Positions 1 through 8,445 are shown, counted from the first letter of the stretch. The stretch is 64,000 nucleotides of DNA from Rhizobiaceae bacterium (GCA_016742175.1 JACVCH010000009.1:62001-126000); one strand, 5' to 3'. Notes: generated by a model not told the origin, from the letters alone. A program made the numbers and translations.

Positions 1-527
1 TCGCCCGGCGCGTCGCGGCAAACCCGCGCCACGTCGCGCTCCTCGGCAATCACGACAAGGTGCTGGCGGAGTTCCTTGCTGATGCCGAAACCTGGTGGCG
101 CTTCGCGGATTTCGAGGGCGAGACGACCGCGCGCTCCTATGGCGTCCGGATCGACTTCTCGTCCGACGCCGCCATTCACCAGAGCCGCGAAGCACTCCTC
201 GCCGCCATGCCGCCGGCGCATATCGCGTTCCTAAGCGGTCTTAGGCTCTCGGCGACGTTCGGAGATTTCTTCTTCTGCCACGCCGGCATCCGCCCCGGCG
301 TCGCGCTCGACGCGCAGGACCCGCAGGACCTGATCTGGATCAGGCGCGAGTTCTCGGATTATCCCGGTCTTCATCCCAAGCTGATCGTTCACGGCCACAC
401 ACCGCATCACGAACCGGAAATGCGCGCCAACCGCGTCAATGTCGATACATATGCTTTCGCCAGCGGCCGGTTGACAGCGCTGGCGATAGAGGGCCGCGAC
501 AAGCGGTTTCTGGAAGTGACCGGCTAG
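1..527 (+). CDS. Metallophosphoesterase (serine/threonine protein phosphatase-like), 3' part
   Basis: The gene runs in from outside the window; the readable frame begins at base 3. A GNHD metal-binding motif of the calcineurin-like phosphoesterase fold is encoded at 45-56, so any start downstream of it (for example the GTG at 60) would remove an essential motif. Further on there is a C-terminal GHTP motif followed by HH, and an N-V-D-T segment, as in small bacterial PPP-type phosphatases. Family members use two metal ions to hydrolyse phosphomonoesters, often on Ser/Thr-phosphorylated proteins or diadenosine polyphosphates. The true substrate cannot be read from the sequence. The 3' end is intact, with the stop at 525-527. 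Confidence 0.85.
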   Translation, partial: ARRVAANPRHVALLGNHDKVLAEFLADAETWWRFADFEGETTARSYGVRIDFSSDAAIHQSREALLAAMPPAHIAFLSGLRLSATFGDFFFCHAGIRPGVALDAQDPQDLIWIRREFSDYPGLHPKLIVHGHTPHHEPEMRANRVNVDTYAFASGRLTALAIEGRDKRFLEVTG

Positions 528-558
528 CCTGCCAATTGCAGGCCGCTCAGGGCCGAAA

Positions 559-693
559 TTACTCGGCGACGACGCCGTAGCCGTCAACCACGACGAAATC
601 GCCCGCTGCGTCGGCCGTGTAGATGCCGGCGCCCCAGAACACGATGGCGGAAAGCATGGAGAGGGTAATGAGGGTGGCGCGCACGGTGTTCAT
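559..693 (-). CDS. Small membrane-anchored hypothetical protein (44 aa)
   Basis: This short minus-strand frame encodes 44 residues, starting MNTVRATLITLSMLS and ending in a mildly acidic tail (DGYGVVAE). Residues 5-25 are hydrophobic and would form one membrane segment or an uncleaved signal anchor. An AGGA sequence lies about 10 bases upstream of the ATG. It is convergent with the phosphoesterase gene, whose stop is 32 bases away. I do not recognise a family. Support is the start, the plausible ribosome site and the signal-anchor-like composition; it could still be a chance frame. Confidence 0.45.
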   Translation of the reverse strand: MNTVRATLITLSMLSAIVFWGAGIYTADAAGDFVVVDGYGVVAE

Positions 694-929
694 CTCGGTT
701 GTGTCCTGCAACTCTTACAACGGGGTCCGTTACAAATCGGTTTCATCAGGAGAATCCGTGGCGCGAAATTTCGTTCCCCGCGATTTGTTTCGCGGTGGTT
801 TCGAAAGGGCGCGTTTGGGCGAAATCTCCGTCTGATGCGGCCGCTGATCTAGGCTTCCAATCGGGCGAAAGCCAGACGGTCCAAGGCTTTGCCACGCCTA
901 TTTTTGGTCAGTTGCATTTCTGCAACTCT

Positions 930-1634
930 TCAGCCTCGGATGGTGGAAACCCAGGCCTTCGCAAGTGCCGCGCCCGCCGCATCGGCGGCCGGGCCGAAGC
1001 GTTCGGCCTGCCGTTCGTGGCGGCTGCCCCAATCGGGTTCGCGCTCTGCGATCCATCCGGCGAATCGTTCGCTCCACGCGGCGACGAGCGCCCGGTCGGC
1101 CTCGAAATGGAACTGGATGCCATAGGCGCGCTCGCCGATCCGGAAGGCCTGGTTGTGCGAGACGAGGTTGCCGGCAAGCCGCGACGCGCCGCGCGGCAGC
1201 ATGTAATGGTCGTCATGCCACTGGAAGGTCGGGAAACGGGCGGGCAGGGCGCCCAGCACCGGGTCTTCGGCGCCTTCCGGCGTCAGCGCCACCTCGCGCC
1301 AGCCGAACTCCCGCGCCCCGCCGATCAAATTCTGCGCGCCATGCGCGCGGGCCAGAAGCTGCGCCCCAAGGCAGATGCCGAGCACGGCCTTCCCGCTGGC
1401 GGTGAACTCGCGGATGAAGTCGACGAGCCCCGGCAGATAGGGATGTTCGTCGTCGGCGAGTGCGTTCTGCCCGCCGCCGAGCACGACCAGCCCGTCATGC
1501 CCGTCGATCCGCTCCGGCAGCGCGCCGCCATCGTGCAGCGCGCGGATGTCGATCTCGGCGCTCGCCGCGTCGAGCGCCGGGCGCAACTGGCCGAGCCCGG
1601 TGCCGTCGAAATTCTGGATGACGAGAACGCGCAT
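930..1634 (-). CDS. Class I glutamine amidotransferase (GMP-synthase-like GATase domain protein)
   Basis: A stand-alone 234-residue GATase1 domain. The nucleophile elbow G-I-C-L-G places Cys88, and the catalytic His-x-Glu is His176/Glu178 in the QFHFE segment, so the triad is complete. Members of this family release ammonia from glutamine (or hydrolyse related gamma-glutamyl compounds) for a partner enzyme; many free-standing homologues are annotated GMP synthase-like without a known partner, and no synthetase partner is next to it here. The start MRVLVIQNFDG was chosen because it begins the Rossmann-like first strand; an ATG seven codons upstream is possible. It is divergent from the conserved protein starting at 1705. 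Confidence 0.85.
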   Translation of the reverse strand: MRVLVIQNFDGTGLGQLRPALDAASAEIDIRALHDGGALPERIDGHDGLVVLGGGQNALADDEHPYLPGLVDFIREFTASGKAVLGICLGAQLLARAHGAQNLIGGAREFGWREVALTPEGAEDPVLGALPARFPTFQWHDDHYMLPRGASRLAGNLVSHNQAFRIGERAYGIQFHFEADRALVAAWSERFAGWIAEREPDWGSRHERQAERFGPAADAAGAALAKAWVSTIRG

Positions 1635-1704
1635 CGGCCTGCCTGATTTGCCCATCGATATTCGGCGGGTAACATGGACGGCGAAGCTCTGCCAAGGGAT
1701 CGAA

Positions 1705-2331
1705 ATGCCGCTGCAAAATCGTGCCGACCCGTCCGGCGCCCTCCACGCCGTCGCCGCCCGCGGCCTGTTCACCGGCAATCGCGGCATCCTGCACGATCCC
1801 GAAACAAAGCGCCTCGCCGGCCGGCGGTGGACGACCCGCGCCTGGATCGTCTGCACCTGCACATGGAAGGGCAGGCACCGCGACGTCTGGGGCCACAACG
1901 GACGCGGGGGCGGCGCCGGCTGGACCGAGTTGTTCTTCGCCGACGAGGTGACCGCGCTCGCCGCCGGCCATCGTCCCTGCTTCACCTGCCGCCGCGACGC
2001 CGCCCGCGCCTTCCAGTCCGCCTTCGCCGCCGGCAATGACCTCCCATCCGTCACCGCGCCGCAGATGGACGAACGCCTCCACGCCGAGCGCCGCCTCTCT
2101 TCCCGCTCCGCACCCCTCCCGGTCTCGCCCGACGATCTCCCCGACGCCGCGATGATCGAAGCCGCCGGCCAGCCCCTCGTCCGGCGCGAGGGAACCTGGC
2201 TGCGCTGGACCTTCGACGGCTACGTCAAAACCGCCCGCCCCACCGCCCCCGCATTCGCGATCACCCCGCCCTCGACCATCGCCGCCCTCGGCGCCGGCTA
2301 CCGCCCGGTCTGGGGGTATGCAGAGGTTTGA
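1705..2331 (+). CDS. Conserved hypothetical protein with Cys-rich motifs (208 aa)
   Basis: A 208-residue protein with no family I can name. It contains two closely spaced Cys pairs, CTC near residue 49 and CFTC near residue 90, plus conserved-looking Trp and Gly-rich segments (WGHNGRGGG), which together could bind a metal such as zinc. The C-terminal third is proline-rich. There is no signal peptide and no obvious membrane segment. The ATG at 1705 is preceded by AAGGGA at good spacing; upstream in-frame codons overlap the divergent amidotransferase start and were not used. It reads towards the Phd/VapC pair but ends about 60 bases before it. Confidence 0.6.
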   Translation: MPLQNRADPSGALHAVAARGLFTGNRGILHDPETKRLAGRRWTTRAWIVCTCTWKGRHRDVWGHNGRGGGAGWTELFFADEVTALAAGHRPCFTCRRDAARAFQSAFAAGNDLPSVTAPQMDERLHAERRLSSRSAPLPVSPDDLPDAAMIEAAGQPLVRREGTWLRWTFDGYVKTARPTAPAFAITPPSTIAALGAGYRPVWGYAEV

Positions 2332-2355
2332 CGATCGCGAGCGAAATTCGTAAAA

Positions 2356-2370
2356 TGACCACAGTGGTCA
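2356..2370. promoter_or_regulatory. Palindrome upstream of the toxin-antitoxin pair (candidate operator)
   Basis: TGACCAC-A-GTGGTCA is a perfect 7-1-7 inverted repeat located 22 bases before the antitoxin ATG. Phd/YefM antitoxins typically bind such palindromes to repress their own operon. Seen: the repeat and its position. Inferred: autoregulation by the 2393-2644 product. Confidence 0.55.
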
Positions 2371-2392
2371 CGTTTCAGCTAATGGTCCGTTC

Positions 2393-2644
2393 ATGAAGGA
2401 AATTCAGTTGCGTCAGGCGAAGGCGACCTTGTCGCATGTGCTCGACGAAGTGACCGCGGGCGAGACGGCCGTCATCACCCGCCACGGAAAGCGAGAAGCC
2501 GTCATCCTGTCCTATGAGGAGTACGAGCGGCTGCGGCGCGTGCCGTCGCTGGGTTGGTTCCTGGCCAATTCGCCGCTCGACGATGGCGATCTTGCCGAAA
2601 CGCCACGCAGGCCGGCGCGCGCGTTCCGCGACGAACCGTTTTGA
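2393..2644 (+). CDS. Phd/YefM-type antitoxin
   Basis: An 83-residue protein with the Phd/YefM signature at its N terminus: it starts KEIQLRQAKATLSHVL, then has the TAGE-x-x-V-I-T-R-H-G-K-R-E-A-V core and a YEEYERL helix. This domain dimerises and binds the operator; the variable tail, here rich in Asp, Pro and Arg, neutralises the toxin. It overlaps the following PIN-domain gene by four bases, the usual translational coupling for such modules. The family pairs with RelE, Doc or VapC toxins, and the neighbour here is VapC-like. Confidence 0.88.
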   Translation: MKEIQLRQAKATLSHVLDEVTAGETAVITRHGKREAVILSYEEYERLRRVPSLGWFLANSPLDDGDLAETPRRPARAFRDEPF

Positions 2645-3093
2645 CGGCCTATCTCGTCGACACCAACATCGTCAGCCGGGTCGCGCCGGGGCGCAGGCGT
2701 ACCGACGAGGACACGCGGCTCGCCGCCTGGATCGAGGCGCACGGCGAAAACCTCAGCCTGTCGGTGGTCACGGCCGCCGAAATCCTCGACGGCATTGCAA
2801 AGGCAAGGCGAACCGGCGCGACCCGCAAGGCCGAACGCCTCGCGGATTGGTGGCAGGAACTCGCCCACTACTGGTCGTCGCGCATCCTGCCCATCGACCT
2901 TGCCGTTGCCGCCGAGATCGGCCGGTTGCTCGATGTTGCTCGTGGCGCGGGCGAGGCGTCCGGCTTCGAGGATGTCGCGATCGCGGCGACGGCGTCCGTC
3001 CACGGCATGGTCGTCCTGACCGCGAACGAGAGACATTTCCGCCCGCTCGGGGTCGCGTTCGTCAATCCGCTGGTCGAACTGCCCTCACCCTGA
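2641..3093 (+). CDS. PIN-domain ribonuclease toxin (VapC-like)
   Basis: A 150-residue PIN-domain protein. The N-terminal YLVDTNIVS motif gives the first catalytic Asp, a Glu lies in the VVTAAEILDGI segment, and the C-terminal FEDVAIAATA and LTANERHF segments supply the remaining acidic and polar residues. VapC toxins cleave RNA, often tRNA or rRNA, in a metal-dependent way. The TTG at 2641 is taken as start because it overlaps the antitoxin stop (TTGA) and begins just before the first strand; a start at the upstream GTG would add unrelated residues. All catalytic motifs look intact, so the toxin is likely functional. Confidence 0.85.
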   Translation: MTAYLVDTNIVSRVAPGRRRTDEDTRLAAWIEAHGENLSLSVVTAAEILDGIAKARRTGATRKAERLADWWQELAHYWSSRILPIDLAVAAEIGRLLDVARGAGEASGFEDVAIAATASVHGMVVLTANERHFRPLGVAFVNPLVELPSP

Positions 3094-3102
3094 GCCACGA
3101 AA

Positions 3103-3129
3103 AAAGGCGGGCCGTTGCGACCCGCCTTT
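3103..3129. terminator. Bidirectional intrinsic terminator
   Basis: AAAGGCGGG and CCCGCCTTT form a 9-bp stem around a 9-base loop, with an A-run before and T-rich bases after. It sits between the VapC stop and the convergent PepSY-protein gene and could serve both. Confidence 0.75.
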
Positions 3130-3200
3130 CTCCTCCCGGCCTGGCCCCAAGCCGGAGGGTGCGCCCGCTGTTGAGAGGGCGGGCGAAGTGGGACGACGCG

Positions 3201-3974
3201 TCAGTCCCACTTTTCCTTGTAGATCTCTCCGGAATAGTCGACATGCAGTTCGACGCGCTCGCCACGCGCGTTCACCGCCTCGACCTCGTAGTGCTTCTTC
3301 TTGCGGTCGATGTCGCCGCGCCATTCATATCCGGCACTCTCGACGATCTGCCGCAACCCGGCCTCGTCGTAGGTCGGGTCGTCCATGGCGATGCGGCGGA
3401 TACTGCCGGTGAAGTCGATATGCAGTTCGACCTCCGCGCCGTCCGGGCCGAAAGCTTCGACTTCATAGTGGTCGTCCTTGCGGTCGACGTCGTAGCCGAA
3501 CACGTAGCCTGCATCCTCGGTGATCTTTTTCAGGTCGATTCCGGTGGTCAGCGCCGTGTCGATTTCGCGCTGGTCGTCAGCGTCCGCCCGCCGTTGAAGC
3601 CGGCTTTCGCTGCCATCGAGCGATGACTGTCCGGCCCAGGGCGGCGGCATGCCGGGGTCCCGGACTTTGATCTCGCGGCCGTCCTCGTGGATGATCGAAA
3701 AGGCGTCGAAGGTGCGCGACGGGTCCGGTTCTCCCATCACCGTCAAGCGCTCGCCGACCGCCACTTCCGTGGTGCGCCACCAGGATGGGCCGGTCTCGAC
3801 CAGCACTCGGCCGGTGTCGTCCTCCAGCACGAACTTGTTGCCGAAGACATCGGTGACCCGCCCCTCGATGGTGATGCCGGTGGCCGCGTTCAGGTCGCCG
3901 ATCGCCGTCTGCGCCGCCGCCGGCCCGGCGACCGCGACGAGGGCAGCGACGGCCGCGCCCGTCAGATGTCTCAT
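3201..3974 (-). CDS. Exported protein with OB-fold-like N terminus and two PepSY-like repeats
   Basis: A 257-residue protein with a signal peptide (basic start, hydrophobic core, Ala-x-Ala-Q at about residues 20-23). Residues about 30-105 look like the small bacterial OB fold (BOF type: IEGRVTDVFGNKFVLEDDTG). The C-terminal half holds two copies of a PepSY-like unit, each with a Tyr-rich D-RK-x-H-Y-E-V-E-A core and an E-V/L-H-x-D-x-x-G ending (about residues 150-205 and 210-257). PepSY domains bind peptides or ligands and often restrain proteases or sensor kinases. GAGGAG precedes the ATG. It is divergent from a PepSY-RR-HK operon, so a role around that envelope sensor is plausible but inferred. 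Confidence 0.7.
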   Translation of the reverse strand: MRHLTGAAVAALVAVAGPAAAQTAIGDLNAATGITIEGRVTDVFGNKFVLEDDTGRVLVETGPSWWRTTEVAVGERLTVMGEPDPSRTFDAFSIIHEDGREIKVRDPGMPPPWAGQSSLDGSESRLQRRADADDQREIDTALTTGIDLKKITEDAGYVFGYDVDRKDDHYEVEAFGPDGAEVELHIDFTGSIRRIAMDDPTYDEAGLRQIVESAGYEWRGDIDRKKKHYEVEAVNARGERVELHVDYSGEIYKEKWD

Positions 3975-4085
3975 GTCCGTCTCCTCAGGTCCTGTCGGCA
4001 CCCGTTTCTTGGCACCGATGTCGACCTTGAATATCGTCAGGCGGGCATGATGGCCGAAGAAGGTTGAACGCCAGCCAAACGACGT

Positions 4086-4103
4086 GGTTCAACTTCGGTT
4101 CAA
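4086..4103 (+). promoter_or_regulatory. 11-bp-periodic direct repeat, candidate PhoP/OmpR-family box
   Basis: GGTTCAA occurs at 4086-4092 and again at 4097-4103, exactly one helical turn (11 bp) apart, 25 bases before the ATG of the PepSY-RR-HK operon. An opposite-orientation half-site (GGTTGAACG) lies at about 4062-4070, on the side of the divergent gene. OmpR/PhoP-family regulators bind such tandem repeats. The repeats are seen; autoregulation by the 4461-5144 product is inferred. Confidence 0.45.
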
Positions 4104-4127
4104 GCCTGCCGGATAAAAAGTGACGCC

Positions 4128-4448
4128 ATGGACCTTGGGAAACTGAAGAGATCTTTCATCGCACTGATCCTCGTTCTTGGCGCTGCGGTTCCTGCCTTCG
4201 CGCAGGGCCGCGACGACGTCCTGCCTTTGCCCGAAATCATCGCCGCCGTCGGCGAGCGGTATTACGGCGAAGTCGTTGCAGCCGAAGTCGTGGCGGGCAA
4301 CGATCCGGATCTCTATTATGAGCTGCGGCTCATAACCCCGGCAGGCAATGTCCTGCGGATCAGGATCGATGCGTTCACCGCGGCTTTCATCGAAGTTGAC
4401 GGTCGCGGCCTCGTCGCCGCGCAAAAGCCGGTCGCCGTCCAGCAATAG
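4128..4448 (+). CDS. Periplasmic PepSY-domain protein
   Basis: A 106-residue exported protein: signal peptide with cleavage predicted after the PAFAQ segment (about residue 26), then one PepSY-type domain (LPEIIAAVGERYYGEVVAAEVV, followed by LYYELRLITPAGNVLRIRIDAFTA split over two strands). It is the first gene of a three-gene operon with a response regulator (12 bases downstream) and a histidine kinase. In rhizobia a small periplasmic protein, FeuN, is encoded just before feuP/feuQ and restrains the FeuQ kinase; this gene has the same place and size class, so a similar inhibitor role is a reasonable inference, but I cannot confirm orthology. Confidence 0.75.
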   Translation: MDLGKLKRSFIALILVLGAAVPAFAQGRDDVLPLPEIIAAVGERYYGEVVAAEVVAGNDPDLYYELRLITPAGNVLRIRIDAFTAAFIEVDGRGLVAAQKPVAVQQ

Positions 4449-4460
4449 GAAGCACCTTGC

Positions 4461-5144
4461 ATGAAAGCACTCCTCGCCGAAGACGATGCAAGGCTGAGCC
4501 TCCAGCTCGATGCGGCCTTTCGCGAGGCGGGTTTCGTGCCGACGGTCGCCCATGACGGCGTCGACATCGAGCATCTGGGCTCGACCGAGCCGTTCGACGT
4601 GGTTGTGCTCGATCTCGGCCTGCCGTCGAAGGACGGCATCTCCATCCTGCAGTCTTGGCGCGGGCAGGGGGTCACGACCCCGGTGCTGATCCTGACCGCG
4701 CGCGACGAATGGGCCGAGAAGGTCTCCGGCTTCCGCGCCGGCGCGGACGACTACGTCGTCAAGCCCTTCCGCATGGAGGAGGTGATCGTGCGCGCCCGCA
4801 GCCTGATCCGCCGCGCGGCCGGCCACGCCAAGTCGATCATCGCCTGCGGCGGCCTCGAATACGACACCCAGACGACGTCCTTCACCCTCGACGGCCTGCC
4901 GCTCAAGCTCACCGCCTTCGAGGCGCAGATCCTGTCCTACATGATCCATCACCAGGACCGGGCGATCTCGCGCACCGAACTGTCCGAACATGTCTACGAC
5001 CGCGACGCCGACCGCGACTTCAATTCGATGGAAGTCATCATCGGGCGCCTGCGCCGCAAGATCGGGATGGACATGATCCGCACCATCCGCGGCCGCGGCT
5101 ACCTTCTGTCCGCAACGAGCGGGAGCGAAGCCGAACGTGCGTAA
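4461..5144 (+). CDS. PhoP/OmpR-family two-component response regulator
   Basis: A 227-residue regulator. The N-terminal receiver has the acidic pair ED-D at residues 7-9, phospho-acceptor Asp51 (VVLDLGLP), the conserved Thr79 and Lys101 (KPF). The C-terminal winged-helix DNA-binding domain (about residues 125-218) ends with the R-G-R-G-Y-L signature of the OmpR/PhoB class. It resembles rhizobial FeuP and enterobacterial PhoP. It is co-transcribed with the PepSY gene upstream and overlaps the kinase gene by 8 bases. It probably binds the direct repeat at 4086-4103. The input signal is unknown. Confidence 0.9.
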   Translation: MKALLAEDDARLSLQLDAAFREAGFVPTVAHDGVDIEHLGSTEPFDVVVLDLGLPSKDGISILQSWRGQGVTTPVLILTARDEWAEKVSGFRAGADDYVVKPFRMEEVIVRARSLIRRAAGHAKSIIACGGLEYDTQTTSFTLDGLPLKLTAFEAQILSYMIHHQDRAISRTELSEHVYDRDADRDFNSMEVIIGRLRRKIGMDMIRTIRGRGYLLSATSGSEAERA

Positions 5145-6462
5145 GTCGCTTCGACTGCGCCTTCTGGCCGGCGCGGCGATCTGGATCGCCGGCGCGCTCC
5201 TCGTCGCTGGCATGATAATCGCCTCGCTCCTGCGCGATTTCGTCGAGCGCAATTTCGACGAGCGGCTGAACGCGCAGATTCTCTCCATCATGAGCGCGGT
5301 CTCGTTCGATGCCGCCGGCACGCTGCAGCCGGGCGGCGTCGTCTCCGAGCCGCAATACCAGCAGCTCTATTCGGGCTGGTACTGGCAGATCGCCGATGCC
5401 GAGACGGTGCTCCTGAAGAGCGCCTCGCTCTGGGATTCCGATCTCGGCACGGCGGTCGGCGAGATCGGCCAGCATGGTCATACGCATGATCTCGTCGGCC
5501 CGCGCGGCAAGCCTCTTCACGCCCTCTATCGCGACTTCACCGCACCCGGTCGCGGCTCCAACCTGCGCGTCACGGTCGCCGGTCCCGAATCCGAGATCGA
5601 GGGCGCGCTCGGCGACATCGTGCCGCCGCTTGCCATCTCGCTCTTCGTCCTCGGCGGCGGCCTGATCTTCGCCGTCCTCCTGCAGATCCTCTACGGCCTG
5701 CGCCCACTCGACGCGCTGCGCCGCCAGATCGCCGACATCCGCGAAGGCCGCGCCCAGCGCCTGCCGGATGCCGAGCATGTCGAACTCCAGCCGATGGTCA
5801 CCGAGACCAATTCGCTCCTCGCCCACAACCGCGCCGTCGTCGAGCGCGCCCGCAACCATGTCGGCAATCTCGCCCATGGGTTGAAGACGCCGCTCGCGGT
5901 GCTGGCGAACGACATTGCCGGCCGCACCGATTCGGACGTCGCGGCCGATTGCGTGCGCACGATGGAACGGCTCGTCGCGCATCATCTGCGACGCGCCCGC
6001 TCGGCGGCGAGCCGCAACATCGTCGGCGTCTCGACCGCCATCGAACCCGTCATCGACGACATGACGCTGGCGATGAGCCGCATCTATGCGGATAAGATTC
6101 TGACGCTCGAAAAAACGGCCGAGAAAGGCCTGAAATTCGCCGGAGACAGCCAGGATCTAGAGGAGATTCTCGGCAATCTCATCGACAATTCGTGCAAATA
6201 CGCCCGAAACAGCGTCGAAATCGCCGCGAAAAAGGAGGGCGGGGATATCCTGATCGTCATCGACGACGACGGGCCGGGTCTCGAAGCCCATGAGCGCGAG
6301 CAGGTGCTCGGCCGCGGCATCCGGCTCGACGAACGGCCGATCGGCTCGGGCCTCGGCCTCTCCATCGCGCGCGACATCGCCGAGCTCTACGGCGGCTCGC
6401 TGGAACTCGCTTCTGCGCCCTCGGGCGGCCTGCGCGCCTGCCTCGTCCTGCCGTCCCTATAG
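5137..6462 (+). CDS. PhoQ-like sensor histidine kinase
   Basis: A 441-residue kinase with two membrane segments (about residues 8-30 and 163-186) enclosing a periplasmic sensor of about 130 residues that contains a short His-rich stretch (GQHGHTHD). After the second segment come a HAMP-like linker, the H-box [14 protein letters not shown] with His247, the N-box [11 protein letters not shown] and G-boxes DDDGPGL and [11 protein letters not shown], so all catalytic parts are present. The H-box wording matches the PhoQ/FeuQ group. The start is GTG overlapping the regulator stop. The 3' end overlaps the convergent hisG stop by 6 bases in the palindrome CTATAG. Confidence 0.9.
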   Translation: MRKSLRLRLLAGAAIWIAGALLVAGMIIASLLRDFVERNFDERLNAQILSIMSAVSFDAAGTLQPGGVVSEPQYQQLYSGWYWQIADAETVLLKSASLWDSDLGTAVGEIGQHGHTHDLVGPRGKPLHALYRDFTAPGRGSNLRVTVAGPESEIEGALGDIVPPLAISLFVLGGGLIFAVLLQILYGLRPLDALRRQIADIREGRAQRLPDAEHVELQPMVTETNSLLAHNRAVVERARNHVGNLAHGLKTPLAVLANDIAGRTDSDVAADCVRTMERLVAHHLRRARSAASRNIVGVSTAIEPVIDDMTLAMSRIYADKILTLEKTAEKGLKFAGDSQDLEEILGNLIDNSCKYARNSVEIAAKKEGGDILIVIDDDGPGLEAHEREQVLGRGIRLDERPIGSGLGLSIARDIAELYGGSLELASAPSGGLRACLVLPSL

Positions 6463-7152
6463 GGCGGCGACGGCGGCGGCGATCTCGTCGACCACGGCTT
6501 GGTCCGTGGCGGTCCGGTCCCTGATCGAAGAGAACAGGCACGCTTCGGACTTCAGGATCACGCCGTCGGCCAACACCTTGAGATGATTGGCTTTCAGCGT
6601 CGAGCCTGTCGTGGTGATGTCGACGATGATGTCGGCCGAACCCGCCGCCGGCGCGCCTTCCGTGGCGCCGAGGCTCTCGACGATCCGGTAGACCTGGATG
6701 CCGTGGGTGCGCGAGAAGAACTGCTGCGTCAGCCGCCAGTATTTGGTGGCGATGCGCAGCCGCCGTCCGTGCCGCTGGCGAAACTCGGCGGCGACGTCCT
6801 CGAGGTCCGCCATGGTCTCGACGTCGAGCCAGGCATCGGGCACCGCCACCACCACGTCGGCCCGCCCGAACCCCAGCCGCGCACCGATGGCCGCGCGCTC
6901 CTGCCAGTCGGAAATTCCTTCGCAAACAAGGTCTTCGCCGGTGATGCCAAGATCGATCGACCCCTGCGCGAGCTCGCGCGAAATCTCGGACGCGGAGAGG
7001 AACGCGACCTCGATATCGTCCCGCCCGTCGATCCGCGCGCGGTAGCGCCGGTCGTCGTCCGGCGTCGCGACCTTGAGGTTTGCGGCGGCGAGCTTTTCCA
7101 GCGCGGCGTCCTTCAGCCGGCCCTTTGAGGGCAGCGCGAGCGTGATGGTCAT
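6457..7152 (-). CDS. hisG: ATP phosphoribosyltransferase, short form catalytic subunit
   Basis: A 231-residue HisG of the short (HisG-S) type that needs HisZ. It condenses ATP with PRPP, the first step of histidine biosynthesis. The family landmarks are the start [11 protein letters not shown], the GITGEDL segment and the PRPP-binding loop [17 protein letters not shown]. The C-terminal ACT-like regulatory domain of the long form is absent, consistent with length and with the adjacent hisZ, which it overlaps by four bases (ATGA). Order on the minus strand is hisS-hisZ-hisG, as in other Rhizobiales. Confidence 0.96.
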   Translation of the reverse strand: MTITLALPSKGRLKDAALEKLAAANLKVATPDDDRRYRARIDGRDDIEVAFLSASEISRELAQGSIDLGITGEDLVCEGISDWQERAAIGARLGFGRADVVVAVPDAWLDVETMADLEDVAAEFRQRHGRRLRIATKYWRLTQQFFSRTHGIQVYRIVESLGATEGAPAAGSADIIVDITTTGSTLKANHLKVLADGVILKSEACLFSSIRDRTATDQAVVDEIAAAVAAL

Positions 7153-8270
7153 GCGGCCTCTCCCTTCAAGGCTTCGATCCGATCGAGCCAGACGGAGAAC
7201 CCAACCCCCGGAATCGGCGACTTCGCGCCGAGCAGCGTCAGCAGCCGGTCGTAGCGCCCGCCGCCGACCAGCGGGCGGTCGCGGCTGCCGGCCGAAATCT
7301 CGTAGACGAGCCCGGTGTAGTAATCGAGCGGGCGGCCGAAGCCGGCGTCGTAGTGGATCGCGTCCTCCGGCAGGCCGAGTTCGGAAATCGAGCGCGAGCG
7401 CGCGGAGAAGATGTCGAGCGCGGCGCCGAGCGAAATGCCGGCATCGCCGGCGAAATCGCGCAGCGCATTGCCGGCCTGGCGCAGCGGCGCGTGGATCGCG
7501 AGGAAGGTCTTCAGCGCGCCGAGCGCCTCGTCGGAGAGGCGCACGGAACGCAGTTCCGCCTTTTCGATCAGGCGGTTGGCGATTTCCGTCGAGGTGCGGC
7601 CTGCACTCTCGGCAAGGCCCGTCTCGGTCATCAGGCCGGCGACGTGCGCCGCCAGCGCGTCGCGGTCGCCCTCGGCGATGAGCGTGGCGACGGGCTCGTC
7701 GAGCGTGAGTTTGCGCGACGGGTTGGCGAGGTCGTCGAGCGCGGCGTCGAGCATGTCCTTGGACCCGAAGGCGCGGGCGAGGCGCTTCTGCCAGCCGCGC
7801 GGCAGGCCGAGCGCGGCGAGCACCGCCTCGAAGACGCGCTGGTCGCCGATGGTGATCGTCAGGTCATGGTCCGGCAGGACCCCGGCCAGAAGCGCGTGCG
7901 CGTCGGCGATAGAGCGGGCATCGGCGCGGGCGATGTCGGCCTCGCCGAGATCCTCGATGCCCGCCTGGAAGAACTCGTTGCCGCCCTCGCGCCGCTGGCG
8001 GAACACCTCGCCGAGATAGGCATAGCGCCGCGGCGTGCCGGCCTTCGACGCGATGTGGTCGATGCAGACCGGAATGGTGAATTCGGGCCGCAGGCACAAT
8101 GCCGCGCCGGTCTCGTTTTCGGTGAGGAAGATGCGCCGGCGAAGATCCTCGCCGGCCATGTCGAGGAACGGATCGGCGGGTTGGAGGATCGCGACGTCCA
8201 CCATGCCCGCCCCGCGCGCGGCGAAGATGGCGCGGATGTCGTCGGCGATCTGGGGGATGCGGGAGGTCAT
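7149..8270 (-). CDS. hisZ: ATP phosphoribosyltransferase regulatory subunit
   Basis: A 373-residue paralogue of histidyl-tRNA synthetase that acts as the regulatory subunit for short HisG. It has the class II core, with motif 2 around the [20 protein letters not shown] stretch and the GRYDRLL motif near the C terminus, but lacks the HisRS C-terminal anticodon-binding domain, which fits the length. It binds histidine and mediates feedback control of HisG. It is translationally coupled to hisG. Between it and hisS lies a palindromic repeat element. Confidence 0.93.
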   Translation of the reverse strand: MTSRIPQIADDIRAIFAARGAGMVDVAILQPADPFLDMAGEDLRRRIFLTENETGAALCLRPEFTIPVCIDHIASKAGTPRRYAYLGEVFRQRREGGNEFFQAGIEDLGEADIARADARSIADAHALLAGVLPDHDLTITIGDQRVFEAVLAALGLPRGWQKRLARAFGSKDMLDAALDDLANPSRKLTLDEPVATLIAEGDRDALAAHVAGLMTETGLAESAGRTSTEIANRLIEKAELRSVRLSDEALGALKTFLAIHAPLRQAGNALRDFAGDAGISLGAALDIFSARSRSISELGLPEDAIHYDAGFGRPLDYYTGLVYEISAGSRDRPLVGGGRYDRLLTLLGAKSPIPGVGFSVWLDRIEALKGEAA

Positions 8271-8309
8271 TGGATTGCTGCTGCGTTTGGCGAGGTCGGC
8301 ACTCTACGG

Positions 8310-8425
8310 CGCCCCCCTCTGTCCTGCCGGACATCTCCCCCGCAGGTGGGGAGATCACGCGGTGTCGATGACGAGCCTAATCTCCCCCCTCGCGGGGGAG
8401 ATGCCCGGCAGGGCAGAGGGGGGCG
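8310..8425. repeat. Palindromic intergenic repeat, family A copy 1
   Basis: Arms GGCGCCCCCCTCTG and CAGAGGGGGGC face each other across the element, and each arm carries its own smaller hairpin of the form ATCTCCCC...GGGGAGAT. The same element occurs at 47852-47967 and, with longer internal spacer, at 52901-53062. It lies between hisS and hisZ and could affect mRNA stability or termination between them. Confidence 0.85.
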
Positions 8426-8445
8426 TGACGAAGCGAAAGCCCTCG

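Noticed and set aside
910..927. AGTTGCA-TTTC-TGCAACT inverted repeat as a terminator
   Set aside because: It lies after the amidotransferase gene stop, but has no T-run on the minus strand and a weak stem.
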